Origin: Proruminimicrobium sp963666965
GTDB taxonomy: Bacteria > Elusimicrobiota > Endomicrobiia > Endomicrobiales > Endomicrobiaceae
NCBI GenBank assembly: GCA_963666965.1
Contig: OY762939.1
Coordinates: forward strand, 930,001 to 994,000
Reading direction: 5' to 3'
DNA length: 64,000 nt
Shown: positions 24,812-33,326 of the stretch, piece by piece
How positions within the stretch are numbered: the stretch's first letter is position 1
Layout of the letters: each line of letters starts with the position of its first letter
Made by a program: the position numbers and the translations under genes
Notes under the pieces: generated by a model
Told to the model about the DNA's origin: nothing
Database searches by the model: none
What the model saw: only the letters and a program-made list of their open reading frames with translations

Positions 24812-26107
24812 ATGAGGAAGTCGTTGCTTCTGAAGGTTTTGTTGTTGGCTTTTGTAGTCGCAGGGTTCGGTTGTTCTCAGAAAAAGGAACAGCAGATTGA
24901 TGATAAAAATGTAATAAAAGTTTGGCATTGGATGACGGACAGACAGGCCGCATTTGACAAACTTGCCGAGCAATACTATAAAGAGACAGGTGTAAAAGTA
25001 ATTTTTGAAACTTATGCTCCTACCGATGTTTATAAAAATAAAATCACAGCAGCAGCAAGCGGTCAGCTCCTTCCTGAAATATTTAATCCCCTCAGCGATA
25101 AAAGGGAACTGGCATCATATATTAAAGCAGGTTTTATAGCAGATCTTACTGATGAAATGAATTCCGGTTGGAAAGATGTTTTCTTCACTAAATCGCTTGA
25201 ACAAAATAAGTTTGAAGAAGGCAACGAATGGGGAGTAAAACCGGGCTATTACGGAGTTCCGCTTGATGTAAGTTCGTTAATGATATATTACAATAAAGAT
25301 TTGTTTGTTCAGGCAGGACTTGATCCTAACAATCCACCAAAAACATGGAAGGAATTTATAGAAGCAGGTAAAAAATTAAGAGCGGCAAACATACAGCCTT
25401 TTGTAAGCGGATTCGGAGAATCGTGGCTTATAGGAGCATTTGCCTCTTCATATCAGTGGTCATTATTCGGCAAAGAGGGAATTTTAGATACAATAGACGG
25501 TAAAATAGCATACAATGAGCCGAGATGGATAAGAATATTTTCTCTTTTGAATGAAATGAAAGAAAACAAAATGTTTGCGTCAGGAATGGTTACAATGGTA
25601 AATAAAGATGCCGAAAGAACTTTTGCAACCGGAAGAGCCGGTATGTCTTTTAACGGTTCATGGGGTGTCAATGTTTACAAATCAATGAATCCAAATCTTA
25701 ACTACGGAGTTATGGCTCCGCCTGTTCTTGAAGATGCAAAATATCCGTTGTTGATATTCGGAGGAGACGGATCGGCAATGTTTGTAAATGCCATGTCTCC
25801 TAAAAAAGATAAGGCTATAACATTTTTGAAGTGGCTCAGTCAGAGACCTCAGCAGTCTTTCCTTGCAAAAGAAACTTTAAATATTCCTTCAAATAAAGAA
25901 AGTGCGCAGGATTTGCCTGAAGTATTAAAGGTTTTTTCAGAAAGCATAGGCAATACATTTGAAAATCTTCCCAAACTTGAAGCATGGCAGGTAACAAACT
26001 ATATTAATATAAATCTACAGTCTGTAATGATAGGAGAAAAAACTCCTAAAATTGCTGCTGATGAAGTTCAGGCTGAAAAAATAAGACAGGAAAAGGTAAG
26101 AAAATGA
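24812..26107 (+). CDS. sugar ABC transporter substrate-binding lipoprotein
   Basis: A 431-residue family-1 extracellular solute-binding protein. The ATG at 24812 is preceded by GGGGGA and followed by a lipoprotein-type signal sequence (KSLLLKVLLLAFVVAGFGC), with Cys as the likely lipidated residue, although the residues before it are not an ideal lipobox. KVWHWMTDRQAAFDKLAEQY and the GGDGSAMFVNAMSPKKDKA block are typical of maltose/multiple-sugar binding proteins. It would bind a sugar outside the membrane and deliver it to the two permeases encoded next. Its stop overlaps the next ATG (ATGA). The ligand is not predictable. Confidence 0.9.
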   Translation: MRKSLLLKVLLLAFVVAGFGCSQKKEQQIDDKNVIKVWHWMTDRQAAFDKLAEQYYKETGVKVIFETYAPTDVYKNKITAAASGQLLPEIFNPLSDKRELASYIKAGFIADLTDEMNSGWKDVFFTKSLEQNKFEEGNEWGVKPGYYGVPLDVSSLMIYYNKDLFVQAGLDPNNPPKTWKEFIEAGKKLRAANIQPFVSGFGESWLIGAFASSYQWSLFGKEGILDTIDGKIAYNEPRWIRIFSLLNEMKENKMFASGMVTMVNKDAERTFATGRAGMSFNGSWGVNVYKSMNPNLNYGVMAPPVLEDAKYPLLIFGGDGSAMFVNAMSPKKDKAITFLKWLSQRPQQSFLAKETLNIPSNKESAQDLPEVLKVFSESIGNTFENLPKLEAWQVTNYININLQSVMIGEKTPKIAADEVQAEKIRQEKVRK

Positions 26108-26985
26108 ACGTAACACCGAAAGAAAAAACAGTTAATTTAATGTTCATTCTGCCTGCATTGCTTCTGTTTTTAGTGTTTAATTTTTATCCTCTGTTGAGAA
26201 CTTTCCAGCTGAGTTTTTACCAGTGGAACGGAATAGACAAAGATATGGTTTTTGTGGGATTTGCGCAGTATAAAGATATATTGTTTAACAATCCTGCGTT
26301 TTGGAAGTCTATGTTAAATGCCGGTTATGTTACAATTCTTGCTCTTACTCTTCAAAACGGTCTTGCTTTATTGCTTGCGCTGCTTGTAAACAGACAGATT
26401 AAAGGCGAAAATATATACAGAGTCATATTTTTTCTGCCGCCTGTTTTGTCGGGTATTGTAGTCGGATTAATATGGAAATTTGTGTATGACGGAAATTTTG
26501 GAATTTTAAACCACTGGTTAATTTCACTGGGTTTTACGGATTTTAAAGATTTTGCCTGGCTTTCTGAAATAAAAACTGCTTTATCATCGGTAGCGGTTGT
26601 TCATATGTGGAAAGGATTCGGATACGGATTTATTATTCTTTTGGCCGGTCTTCAGACAATACCTAACGAATTATATGAAGCTGCAGAAGTTGACGGAGCC
26701 GATAAATGGCAGCAGTTTAAACATATAACAGTTCCTTGTATGATACCTGTTTTTACGATAGTGACAATTTTAACTATTTTGGGTTCCATGCAGATATTTG
26801 ATTTGATTTATTCTATGACAAGAGGCGGTCCGGCAGGATATACTCATGTTCCTATAACTAAAATATATGAATATATGAGTAACGGAGAGTTTGGTTACTC
26901 TACGGCGATGGCTATAATTTTTGGCATGGTTCTGCTCGTTGTGTCTTTCGGGCAGTTATATGTAAGTAAAAAATTTAACAGGTAG
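26104..26985 (+). CDS. sugar ABC transporter permease (MalF/UgpA type)
   Basis: This 293-residue inner-membrane protein has six predicted helices. The cytoplasmic EAA loop, ELYEAAEVDGADKWQQFKHI, contacts the ATPase, and the PALLLFLVFNFYPLLRTFQLS start is typical of the first permease of CUT1 carbohydrate importers. It is coupled to the binding protein (ATGA) and followed by the second permease after six bases. No cognate ATPase gene is present in the window; CUT1 systems often share one MsmK/UgpC-like ATPase encoded elsewhere. Confidence 0.92.
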   Translation: MNVTPKEKTVNLMFILPALLLFLVFNFYPLLRTFQLSFYQWNGIDKDMVFVGFAQYKDILFNNPAFWKSMLNAGYVTILALTLQNGLALLLALLVNRQIKGENIYRVIFFLPPVLSGIVVGLIWKFVYDGNFGILNHWLISLGFTDFKDFAWLSEIKTALSSVAVVHMWKGFGYGFIILLAGLQTIPNELYEAAEVDGADKWQQFKHITVPCMIPVFTIVTILTILGSMQIFDLIYSMTRGGPAGYTHVPITKIYEYMSNGEFGYSTAMAIIFGMVLLVVSFGQLYVSKKFNR

Positions 26986-26991
26986 ACTAAA

Positions 26992-27831
26992 ATGAACTTA
27001 TTTAAAACTAAAAAAACATTGATGGACTCAATTACCCATATAATACTTATACTTGTCGCTTTGACTTGTATATTTCCTGTTTTTTGGATGTTGTCTTCGT
27101 CTCTTAAAACGCAGGAAGAAATATTTACAAAAATGTCACTTTTCCCCGAAACATGGCAGTGGCACAATTATGTTCAGGCTTTTGTTAAAGCAGAATTTGG
27201 AATGTACTTTCTTAACAGCGTTATATACACGGTAGTAGGAGTTTCATGTATAGTTTTCGTAACTTCGCTTGCCGCTTACGGTTTTGCAAGACTTGAATTT
27301 TGGGGTAAAAATGTATTTTTTTATCTTCTTATATCCACTTTGCTTATTCCTATTCCGGGTGTTTTCGTTCCGTTGTATCTTTTGTTAAAAAAACTTTATT
27401 TGCTTGATACCAGAACAGGATTACTCCTTTGCTATATAAGCGGCGGACTTGCTTTTGGATTGTTCTTGCTGCGTTCCTTTTTTGAGGAACTGCCGAAAGA
27501 AATAGAAGAAGCTGCTTTGATAGACGGCTGTTCAAGATTTGGTATTTACTGGAGAATAGCTTTGCCTTTGGCAAAACCGGCAATAGCGACTCTTGTTATT
27601 TTAAACTGTCTTTCGATATGGAATGAGTTTTTGCTGGCCTTGGTAGTTTTGCAGGATAAAGCAAAAATGCCTATACAACGAGGTTTGATGGTTTTTCAGG
27701 GAACATTTATTACCGATTATCCGCTTTTAATGGCAGGTCTTACCATAGCTACAATACCTATACTTATAGTGTATCTGCTGATGCAAAAACACATAGTGAA
27801 AGGAATCGCGGCAGGAGCTTTGAAAGGCTAA
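26992..27831 (+). CDS. sugar ABC transporter permease (MalG/UgpE type)
   Basis: A 279-residue polytopic permease, partner of the preceding one. The EAA loop reads IEEAALIDGCSRFGIYWRIA, and the N-terminal CIFPVFWMLSSSLKTQEE together with the C-terminal MQKHIVKGIAAGALKG are typical of CUT1 second permeases. Six helices are expected. The gene ends 15 bases before the HAD gene, so the transport operon may continue into the HAD, release-factor and nadE genes. Confidence 0.92.
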   Translation: MNLFKTKKTLMDSITHIILILVALTCIFPVFWMLSSSLKTQEEIFTKMSLFPETWQWHNYVQAFVKAEFGMYFLNSVIYTVVGVSCIVFVTSLAAYGFARLEFWGKNVFFYLLISTLLIPIPGVFVPLYLLLKKLYLLDTRTGLLLCYISGGLAFGLFLLRSFFEELPKEIEEAALIDGCSRFGIYWRIALPLAKPAIATLVILNCLSIWNEFLLALVVLQDKAKMPIQRGLMVFQGTFITDYPLLMAGLTIATIPILIVYLLMQKHIVKGIAAGALKG

Positions 27832-27846
27832 ACGGAGTCGTGATAA

Positions 27847-28458
27847 ATGGCTATAGATGTTTTAGTTTTTGATCTCGGCAAGGTTATTTTTGATTTCAAT
27901 CTTGAAAAATTAGCCGGGGGATTTCATCTTTCGTCAAAAAAATCAAAAAAAGAAATATTTGCTCTTTTGTCGGATCATATAGAGCTTTTTGCCGATTATG
28001 AAAAAGGTTTAATAGATTCTGAAAGCTTTTATAATAAAGTCTCGGAACTTATGGATATGCAAACCGATTATCTAACTTTTTGCGATATATGGAATGACAT
28101 ATTTACGCCGGTTAAAGGCATGGATTCTTTAATTAAACGGCTGTCTGCATCAAACAACCTGGCAATTTTGTCCAATACAAATGACTTGCATTTTGAATTT
28201 CTTAAAAATAAATATCCTGAGATTTTCTCATATTTTACAAATCTTCATCTTTCTTATAAAATGTGTTCTAGAAAACCCGATAAAAAAATATACGAGCAGG
28301 TAATAAATTTTTACGGCATAGACCCTTCAAAAATATTTTTTACGGATGATCTTGAACGCAATATCATTCCGGCGCGCCAATTGGGTATAAATGCCCATAG
28401 ATTTGATAATATTGAAATACTGAAAAAAAATTTAAGTTTTCTCGGAGTTAAATTTTAA
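27847..28458 (+). CDS. HAD superfamily hydrolase (subfamily IA, YihX-like)
   Basis: A 203-residue HAD phosphatase. Motif I is VFDLGKVIFDFN with Asp nucleophile and, unusually, Gly-Lys in place of the more common DGT, as in YihX-like alpha-glucose-1-phosphatases. LAILSNTNDLHFEFL is motif II, SRKPDKKIYEQV holds the motif III Lys, and FFTDDLERNIIPARQLG is motif IV. YihX relatives hydrolyse sugar phosphates, which fits a location directly after sugar-import genes, but the substrate is inferred. The next gene follows after three bases. Confidence 0.85.
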   Translation: MAIDVLVFDLGKVIFDFNLEKLAGGFHLSSKKSKKEIFALLSDHIELFADYEKGLIDSESFYNKVSELMDMQTDYLTFCDIWNDIFTPVKGMDSLIKRLSASNNLAILSNTNDLHFEFLKNKYPEIFSYFTNLHLSYKMCSRKPDKKIYEQVINFYGIDPSKIFFTDDLERNIIPARQLGINAHRFDNIEILKKNLSFLGVKF

Positions 28459-28461
28459 TTT

Positions 28462-28872
28462 ATGATCAATTTCGGAATCAGCAGTTCAAAACAACAGCAG
28501 CTTCAAAAACAATTTGATGAATTCAATATTAAAGAAAGCGATATTGTTGAAAAATTTATTCATTCGTCGGGTCACGGCGGACAAAATCTAAATAAAGTGG
28601 CGACATGTGTTTATATTAAACATATTCCGACTTCAATAGAAATAAAATGCCAGAAATACAGGACGCAGCTTTTGAACAGATATGCAGCAAGAAAAATGCT
28701 TGCTGATGCAATAGAAACAATGGTTCTTGGACAAAAAAGCAGAAAAATTCAGGCGATAGAAAAAATACGCAGGCAAAAAAGAAAAAGAAATAAAAGAGCT
28801 AAAGAAAAAATGTTGGAGCAGAAAAAGTTAAATTCCGATAAAAAACAAAATAGAAAAAAGGTTCAGTTATGA
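28462..28872 (+). CDS. small GGQ-domain peptide-chain-release-factor-like protein
   Basis: A 136-residue protein containing only the catalytic release-factor domain. HSSGHGGQNLNKVATCVYI carries the GGQ motif that triggers peptidyl-tRNA hydrolysis, and a very basic C-terminal tail (RRQKRKRNKRAKEKM) follows. There is no codon-recognition domain. The design resembles ArfB/YaeJ and the RF-H-type PCRF-like proteins that release stalled ribosomes, and the basic tail could enter an empty mRNA channel as in ArfB. Its stop overlaps the nadE start (ATGA). Confidence 0.85.
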   Translation: MINFGISSSKQQQLQKQFDEFNIKESDIVEKFIHSSGHGGQNLNKVATCVYIKHIPTSIEIKCQKYRTQLLNRYAARKMLADAIETMVLGQKSRKIQAIEKIRRQKRKRNKRAKEKMLEQKKLNSDKKQNRKKVQL

Positions 28873-30506
28873 AAATAGCGATAGCGCAGGTTAATCAGAA
28901 TGCAGGTGACTTAATAAACAACAGACAAAAAATCGTTAATTGTGTCCGTTATGCAAGAAAATATAATGCCGATCTTGTTGTATTTCCTGAATTTGCGATG
29001 GTAGGCCCTTATGCGGATGATTTGCTGCTTAACAGAGATTTTATAGATAAAAATTATGAAAATATAGAAATTATAACCACGCGTTCAGATTTAGATGATA
29101 TGTCTACGCTGATAGGCACGGTTTCAAATGATAAATTTGACAATAATCTTATAATAAACACGGTTTCGTTGTTTTCTCATAATACAATGAAAGTTGTTGC
29201 TTCAAAGGATATTTTGGATGATTGCGATTTTAAAGATTCAAAATATTTTAAAAAATCAGGTTTTTCGAATGTTTTTAAAATATGTGATAAAAATATTGCA
29301 TGCGTAATTGCAGATGATGCGGATTCAATGTATAAAAATATTGAAAAAGCCTCATGGCTGGGAGTTGATCTTATAGCCGTTATCAGCTGTTCGTCATATT
29401 ACAAAGGAAAAACCTCGCAAATAAGAGCGCTTTTTAAAAAGTCGGCAAAAGATTTTAATGTTGATTTGCTTTATGTTAATATGGCCGGCGCTCATGACGG
29501 ATATGTGTTTGACGGCGGTAGTTTTTATGTCGCCAAAAACGGCGGATTTAAGGCTATTCTTAAAAGTTTTGAGGAAGAGATTGTTATTTTTGATACAGAT
29601 AATGAAGATATAGAAGAAAAAGAAACCAATGTTTTAAAAGAAGTTTATGACGCATCTGTTTTGGGGCTCAGAGACTATTGCATTAAAAACGGATTTAAGA
29701 AATGTGTGCTGGGAGTCAGCGGCGGAATAGATTCAGCTCTTACGCTTGCAATTGCTGTTGACGCGGTAGGCAAAGAAAATGTCTTGGCCGTTTTAATGCC
29801 ATCCGAATATACCTCAAAGCAAACAGAAGAATATGCAGCCGAATTATGTAAAAGATTTGAAGTAAAGATGGATATTGTCGGAATAAAAGATATTTATAAT
29901 TCATATATTAGAAGTTTTGAAAATATTTTCAAGGATAATCGGAAAGATTTAACTGAAGAAAATATTCAGGCTAGGATCAGAAGCAATATCCTTCTTGCAA
30001 TTTCAAATAAACAGGGATATATTTGCTTATGTACATGCAATAAATCTGAAGACGCCGTAGGATACAGCACTTTGTACGGAGACGCTGCAGGGGGATATTC
30101 TGCAATAAGCGACCTTTTGAAAAAAGACGTATATTTGCTTTCTGAATATAAAAACAGCATTTCAGGTTCGGAAGTTATTCCAAAAGAAATAATTGACAGA
30201 GAACCTACCGCAGAACTTAGAGCAGGGCAAAAAGATTCAGATTCGCTTCCGGAATACAAAATTCTTGACGATATTCTTGAAAAAATGCTTGATAAAAAAA
30301 TGACATATAAGCAAATAGTTGATTCCGGAGTTTCATCTGAAATTTTGGATAAAGTTGCAAAATTGTTTTTTTCTTCGGAATACAAAAGACGGCAGTCTCC
30401 CGTGGGTACAAAAATAACCAAATCGGCTTTTAGTAAAAATATACAATTGCCGGTAACAAACGGATATATATGGAAAAATTCAACCGGGGACATAGACAAC
30501 GACTAA
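28869..30506 (+). CDS. nadE: NAD synthetase with degenerate glutaminase domain
   Basis: This 545-residue protein has an N-terminal nitrilase-like glutaminase domain (1-255) and a C-terminal NAD synthetase domain with the ATP-PPase motif GVSGGIDSALTLA near residue 281, followed by NKSEDAVGYSTLYGDAAGG. The synthetase half looks intact. In the amidase half the Glu (VVFPEFAMVGPYADDLL) and Lys (ASKDIL) regions are recognisable, but the nucleophile motif normally ICED reads IADD (residues 147-150): Ala148 replaces the catalytic Cys. The enzyme may therefore depend on free ammonia. The gene overlaps both neighbours. Confidence 0.9.
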   Translation: MKIAIAQVNQNAGDLINNRQKIVNCVRYARKYNADLVVFPEFAMVGPYADDLLLNRDFIDKNYENIEIITTRSDLDDMSTLIGTVSNDKFDNNLIINTVSLFSHNTMKVVASKDILDDCDFKDSKYFKKSGFSNVFKICDKNIACVIADDADSMYKNIEKASWLGVDLIAVISCSSYYKGKTSQIRALFKKSAKDFNVDLLYVNMAGAHDGYVFDGGSFYVAKNGGFKAILKSFEEEIVIFDTDNEDIEEKETNVLKEVYDASVLGLRDYCIKNGFKKCVLGVSGGIDSALTLAIAVDAVGKENVLAVLMPSEYTSKQTEEYAAELCKRFEVKMDIVGIKDIYNSYIRSFENIFKDNRKDLTEENIQARIRSNILLAISNKQGYICLCTCNKSEDAVGYSTLYGDAAGGYSAISDLLKKDVYLLSEYKNSISGSEVIPKEIIDREPTAELRAGQKDSDSLPEYKILDDILEKMLDKKMTYKQIVDSGVSSEILDKVAKLFFSSEYKRRQSPVGTKITKSAFSKNIQLPVTNGYIWKNSTGDIDND

Positions 30507-31144
30507 GAGAAAGATTTTTAAGTTCCGGATTTTCAGGATGGCATGATTATGAAATTCTGGAGCTTGTGCTTACTTTTGTTATAGCGCGCAAGGATACAAA
30601 GAAAATAGCGAAACTTCTCATCGCCGAATTCGGTGATTTAAAAAGTGTTTTTAATGCCGATATAGAAAAATTAAAAAAAATTGAAGGCATAAAAGGCGGT
30701 GCGGCATTTTTAATATTTTTCATAAAAAGTTTATCGGTTAAATATGCAGAGCTTGAAATGACCGAAAAACAAAAATTATCTTCTCCGTCCGATGTGTTAA
30801 TTTTTTTACAATCTGCGATAGGAACTTCAAGAGATGAAATTTTTTATGCGATATTTTTGAATTCCGCAAATAAGATAATTTTTTATGATGAAATAACTAA
30901 AGGCGTTGTAAATAAATCTGCAGTTTATCCAAGAAAAATAACAGAACTGGCATTAAAACACAATGCAACATCCGTTATTGTGGCACATAATCATCCGGGG
31001 GGTAGCTGTAAACCCTCACAAAATGATATAATAGCAACAGAGGCAGTTGCTAAAGCTCTAAGAACCGTTGATATTTCTTTACTGGATCATATAATAGTTG
31101 CGGATAAAAATCACTACAGTTTTAAGGATAATGGGTTAATTTGA
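30470..31144 (+). CDS. radC: RadC/JAB-domain protein
   Basis: The 224-residue protein has the UPF0758 layout. An N-terminal helix-hairpin-helix region begins GHRQRLRERFLSSGFSGWHDYEILELVL, and the C-terminal JAB/MPN domain has the metal motif VIVAHNHPGGSCKPSQND. The metal-bound fold suggests a hydrolase; the historical DNA-repair role of RadC is not well supported. The ATG overlaps the end of nadE by 37 bases, in another frame. It is complete. Confidence 0.9.
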   Translation: MEKFNRGHRQRLRERFLSSGFSGWHDYEILELVLTFVIARKDTKKIAKLLIAEFGDLKSVFNADIEKLKKIEGIKGGAAFLIFFIKSLSVKYAELEMTEKQKLSSPSDVLIFLQSAIGTSRDEIFYAIFLNSANKIIFYDEITKGVVNKSAVYPRKITELALKHNATSVIVAHNHPGGSCKPSQNDIIATEAVAKALRTVDISLLDHIIVADKNHYSFKDNGLI

Positions 31145-31194
31145 ATTTGTTGCTGTTTTTTGTTGCTGTTAATAAATCAGGCGGGTGAATTTAG

Positions 31195-31440
31195 ATGAAA
31201 CCGGATAAAAAGATAGTTTTGTATTCGTTAAGCACATGTTTTTGGTGTGCAAAAGTAAAAAAGCTTTTAGGCGAAATGCAGGTGCAGTTTGAAGAAATAT
31301 ATGTTGATCTGATTGATGAAAAACAGCAGATTGTAGTTATGGAACATTTAAAAGCCAAGGATACTTTCCCGGTTCTTGTAATTGACGGCAAATATATAAT
31401 AGGCTACAACGAGGAAGCTATAAGAAATCTGTTTAAATAG
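31195..31440 (+). CDS. glutaredoxin-family thiol-disulfide protein
   Basis: An 81-residue thioredoxin-fold protein with the redox motif STCFWCAKVKKLL (CFWC) and the cis-Pro region DTFPVLVIDGKYIIGYNE. It is close to glutaredoxin-like NrdH/YruB-type proteins and would be cytoplasmic. It lies 50 bases after radC with a GGCGGG site before its ATG. The partner reductase is unknown. The 148 bases downstream contain the rimP promoter and leader. Confidence 0.87.
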   Translation: MKPDKKIVLYSLSTCFWCAKVKKLLGEMQVQFEEIYVDLIDEKQQIVVMEHLKAKDTFPVLVIDGKYIIGYNEEAIRNLFK

Positions 31441-31489
31441 TTTGTGAACTTGCGCAATAGTCATTTTGTTTGTCTATCAGCTTTGCGGC

Positions 31490-31519
31490 TTGAAAAAAAG
31501 TTTATAAATTTGATATAAT
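31490..31519 (+). promoter_or_regulatory. sigma70-type promoter of the rimP-nusA-infB operon
   Basis: TTGAAA (31490-31495), an 18-base spacer and a perfect TATAAT (31514-31519). Transcription would start near 31526, giving a leader of about 60 bases that contains the hairpin at 31549. Confidence 0.65.
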
Positions 31520-31548
31520 AAATGAGGAGATTTGTGGAGTATATCTTG

Positions 31549-31576
31549 GGTGGCCGGAAGGTCGCCTTTTGTTTTT
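31549..31576 (+). promoter_or_regulatory. terminator-like hairpin in the rimP leader
   Basis: GGTGGCC (31549-31555), a GGAA loop and GGTCGCC (31560-31566) form seven pairs including two G-U. They are followed directly by TTTTGTTTTT, so the element has terminator shape although it lies in the leader of an operon. The rimP ATG follows 12 bases after the T-run with an AGGA site. Possible attenuation point controlled by NusA or another factor. Confidence 0.5.
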
Positions 31577-31588
31577 ATAGGATAAATT

Positions 31589-32044
31589 ATGAATATTATA
31601 CAGCAGATAGAAGAATTATTATTGCCTTTGGCAGAAAAGGAATTAATTGAAATCGTTGATGTTGAGTATGTTTTTGAGGATGGACAGAAAGTTTTAAGGG
31701 TCTATATAGATCAGGAAAAAGGCGTAAATCTTGATGATTGTACCAAGATGAGCCATATATTCGGAGAAAAACTTGACGCTGCGGACATAATCAAAGAGGA
31801 ATATGTTTTAGAAGTTTCTTCGCCGGGAATTGACAGAATACTTAAGAAAGAGAGAGATTTTATTCGGTTTAAAGGATTTAAAATAAAAGTTACAACCGCG
31901 GTCTCTTTGAATAATCAAAAACATTTTTCAGGCAGACTTGTCACAACAGGCGGAAATAAAATTGTCATAGAAGATCTTACAAACGGAATAGTTGAAATAG
32001 AAATATCAAATATCGTCAGAGCCAAAGTAGATCCGGAAATTTAA
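31589..32044 (+). CDS. rimP: ribosome maturation factor RimP
   Basis: A 151-residue cytoplasmic protein needed for 30S subunit maturation. The N-terminal domain has LIEIVDVEYVFEDGQKVLRVYID, and LEVSSPGIDRILKKERDF is the family signature joining it to the C-terminal SH3-like domain (KIVIEDLTNGIVEIEISNI). It is the first gene of the standard rimP-nusA-infB-rbfA cluster, 15 bases before nusA, and is preceded by a leader hairpin. Length is normal. Confidence 0.95.
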   Translation: MNIIQQIEELLLPLAEKELIEIVDVEYVFEDGQKVLRVYIDQEKGVNLDDCTKMSHIFGEKLDAADIIKEEYVLEVSSPGIDRILKKERDFIRFKGFKIKVTTAVSLNNQKHFSGRLVTTGGNKIVIEDLTNGIVEIEISNIVRAKVDPEI

Positions 32045-32059
32045 TAAAGGGAGAAAAAA

Positions 32060-33313
32060 ATGTCAAGCGAACTTTTGACAGCACTTGAAACAATACAGAA
32101 GGAAAAGAAAATACCTAAAGAAGATATTTTGCATGTTATTGAAAATGCATTGGTTTCTGCATATAAAAAACACGTAGGTAAGAATGTTAATGTTGAAGCT
32201 AAAGTAGATCCTGAAACGGGAGCAATGTCAGCTTATGTAATTAAAAAAATAGTTGATAACGTAGTCAGTTCTCTTACGGAGATTACACCACAGGAAGCAA
32301 AAAAACTCGGGCAGCCCGGCAAAGTCGGAGATGATGTAAAAATTGCTTTGGATACGGATGATTTTTCAAGAATAGCCGCCCAGACAGCCAAGCAGGTAAT
32401 AGTTCAAAAAATAAGAGAATCAGAAAGAGATTCTTTGTATGAAGAGATGAAAGGTAAAATCGGAGAAATGGTCAACGGATCAATTTATAAAATAGCCAAT
32501 AAAAACATAATAGTCGATTTGGGAAGAAGCGAAGCTATTCTTCCTATTTCCGAGCAGGTTCCGAAAGAAAAATTTTCTGTCGGTCAGCATATAAGAGCGA
32601 TTATTATAAAGGCTGAAAAAAATATAAAGGGTCCTAATACAGTTTTGTCGAGAGCTCATCCTGATTTAGTTAAGGTTTTGTTTGAACTTGAAGTTCCTGA
32701 AATATATGAAAAGATCGTAGATGTAGTAGGAATAGTGAGAGAACCGGGCTTAAGAACTAAAGTTTCTGTTGTCTCGCATAATCCAAAAGTGGATCCCGTC
32801 GGTGCATGCGTAGGGGTAAAAGGAGCAAGAATAAAACCTATCATCGATGAGTTGAAAGGTGAAAGAATAGATCTGATACCATTTTCAAATGAGCCGATAA
32901 AATATATAGCTTCCGCTTTGTCTCCGGCTAAAGTTTTGAGCGTGACTATAATTTCTGAAATTGACAAAAAAGCTGAAGTGATAGTTGCAGACGACATGCT
33001 TTCACTTGCCATAGGAAAATCAGGACATAACGTAAGACTTGCCGCAAGACTTACAGGATGGAATATAGACGTAAAATCTGAAGATCAAAAAAGACTGGAA
33101 AGCGAACAGAGGCTTGAAGCAAAAGCTTCGGAACTTGAACTTCTCAAAGGCGTAAGTTCCAAAAATATAGAGTTGCTTGCGAATGCCGGACTGACAAATT
33201 TAAAGAAGCTTTCCGAATTAACAGTTGACGATTTGACTACATTGCCCGGTATAGGTCCTAAAACAGCCGAAAAAATCATAGAGTCAGCAAAAGAAGCTGT
33301 TTCTAAAGAATAG
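32060..33313 (+). CDS. nusA: transcription termination/antitermination factor NusA
   Basis: The 417-residue protein has the N-terminal RNA-polymerase-binding domain (to about 130), an S1 domain (GEMVNGSIYKIANKNIIVDLG), two KH domains (VGACVGVKGARIKPIIDEL and LAIGKSGHNVRLAARLTGW) and a C-terminal helix-hairpin-helix (LTTLPGIGPKTAEKI). It binds RNA polymerase and nascent RNA and modulates pausing. An AGGGAG site precedes the ATG. It may act on the hairpin in its own operon leader, but that is inference. Confidence 0.96.
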   Translation: MSSELLTALETIQKEKKIPKEDILHVIENALVSAYKKHVGKNVNVEAKVDPETGAMSAYVIKKIVDNVVSSLTEITPQEAKKLGQPGKVGDDVKIALDTDDFSRIAAQTAKQVIVQKIRESERDSLYEEMKGKIGEMVNGSIYKIANKNIIVDLGRSEAILPISEQVPKEKFSVGQHIRAIIIKAEKNIKGPNTVLSRAHPDLVKVLFELEVPEIYEKIVDVVGIVREPGLRTKVSVVSHNPKVDPVGACVGVKGARIKPIIDELKGERIDLIPFSNEPIKYIASALSPAKVLSVTIISEIDKKAEVIVADDMLSLAIGKSGHNVRLAARLTGWNIDVKSEDQKRLESEQRLEAKASELELLKGVSSKNIELLANAGLTNLKKLSELTVDDLTTLPGIGPKTAEKIIESAKEAVSKE

Positions 33314-33326
33314 GAGTTGAGACATT

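Noticed and set aside
29966..30499. 177-residue antisense frame over nadE
   Set aside because: It lies opposite the conserved NAD synthetase domain and has no supporting motif.
31549..31576. Terminator of the glutaredoxin gene
   Set aside because: The hairpin lies downstream of the rimP promoter, within the rimP leader, so it is better read as an attenuator-like element.
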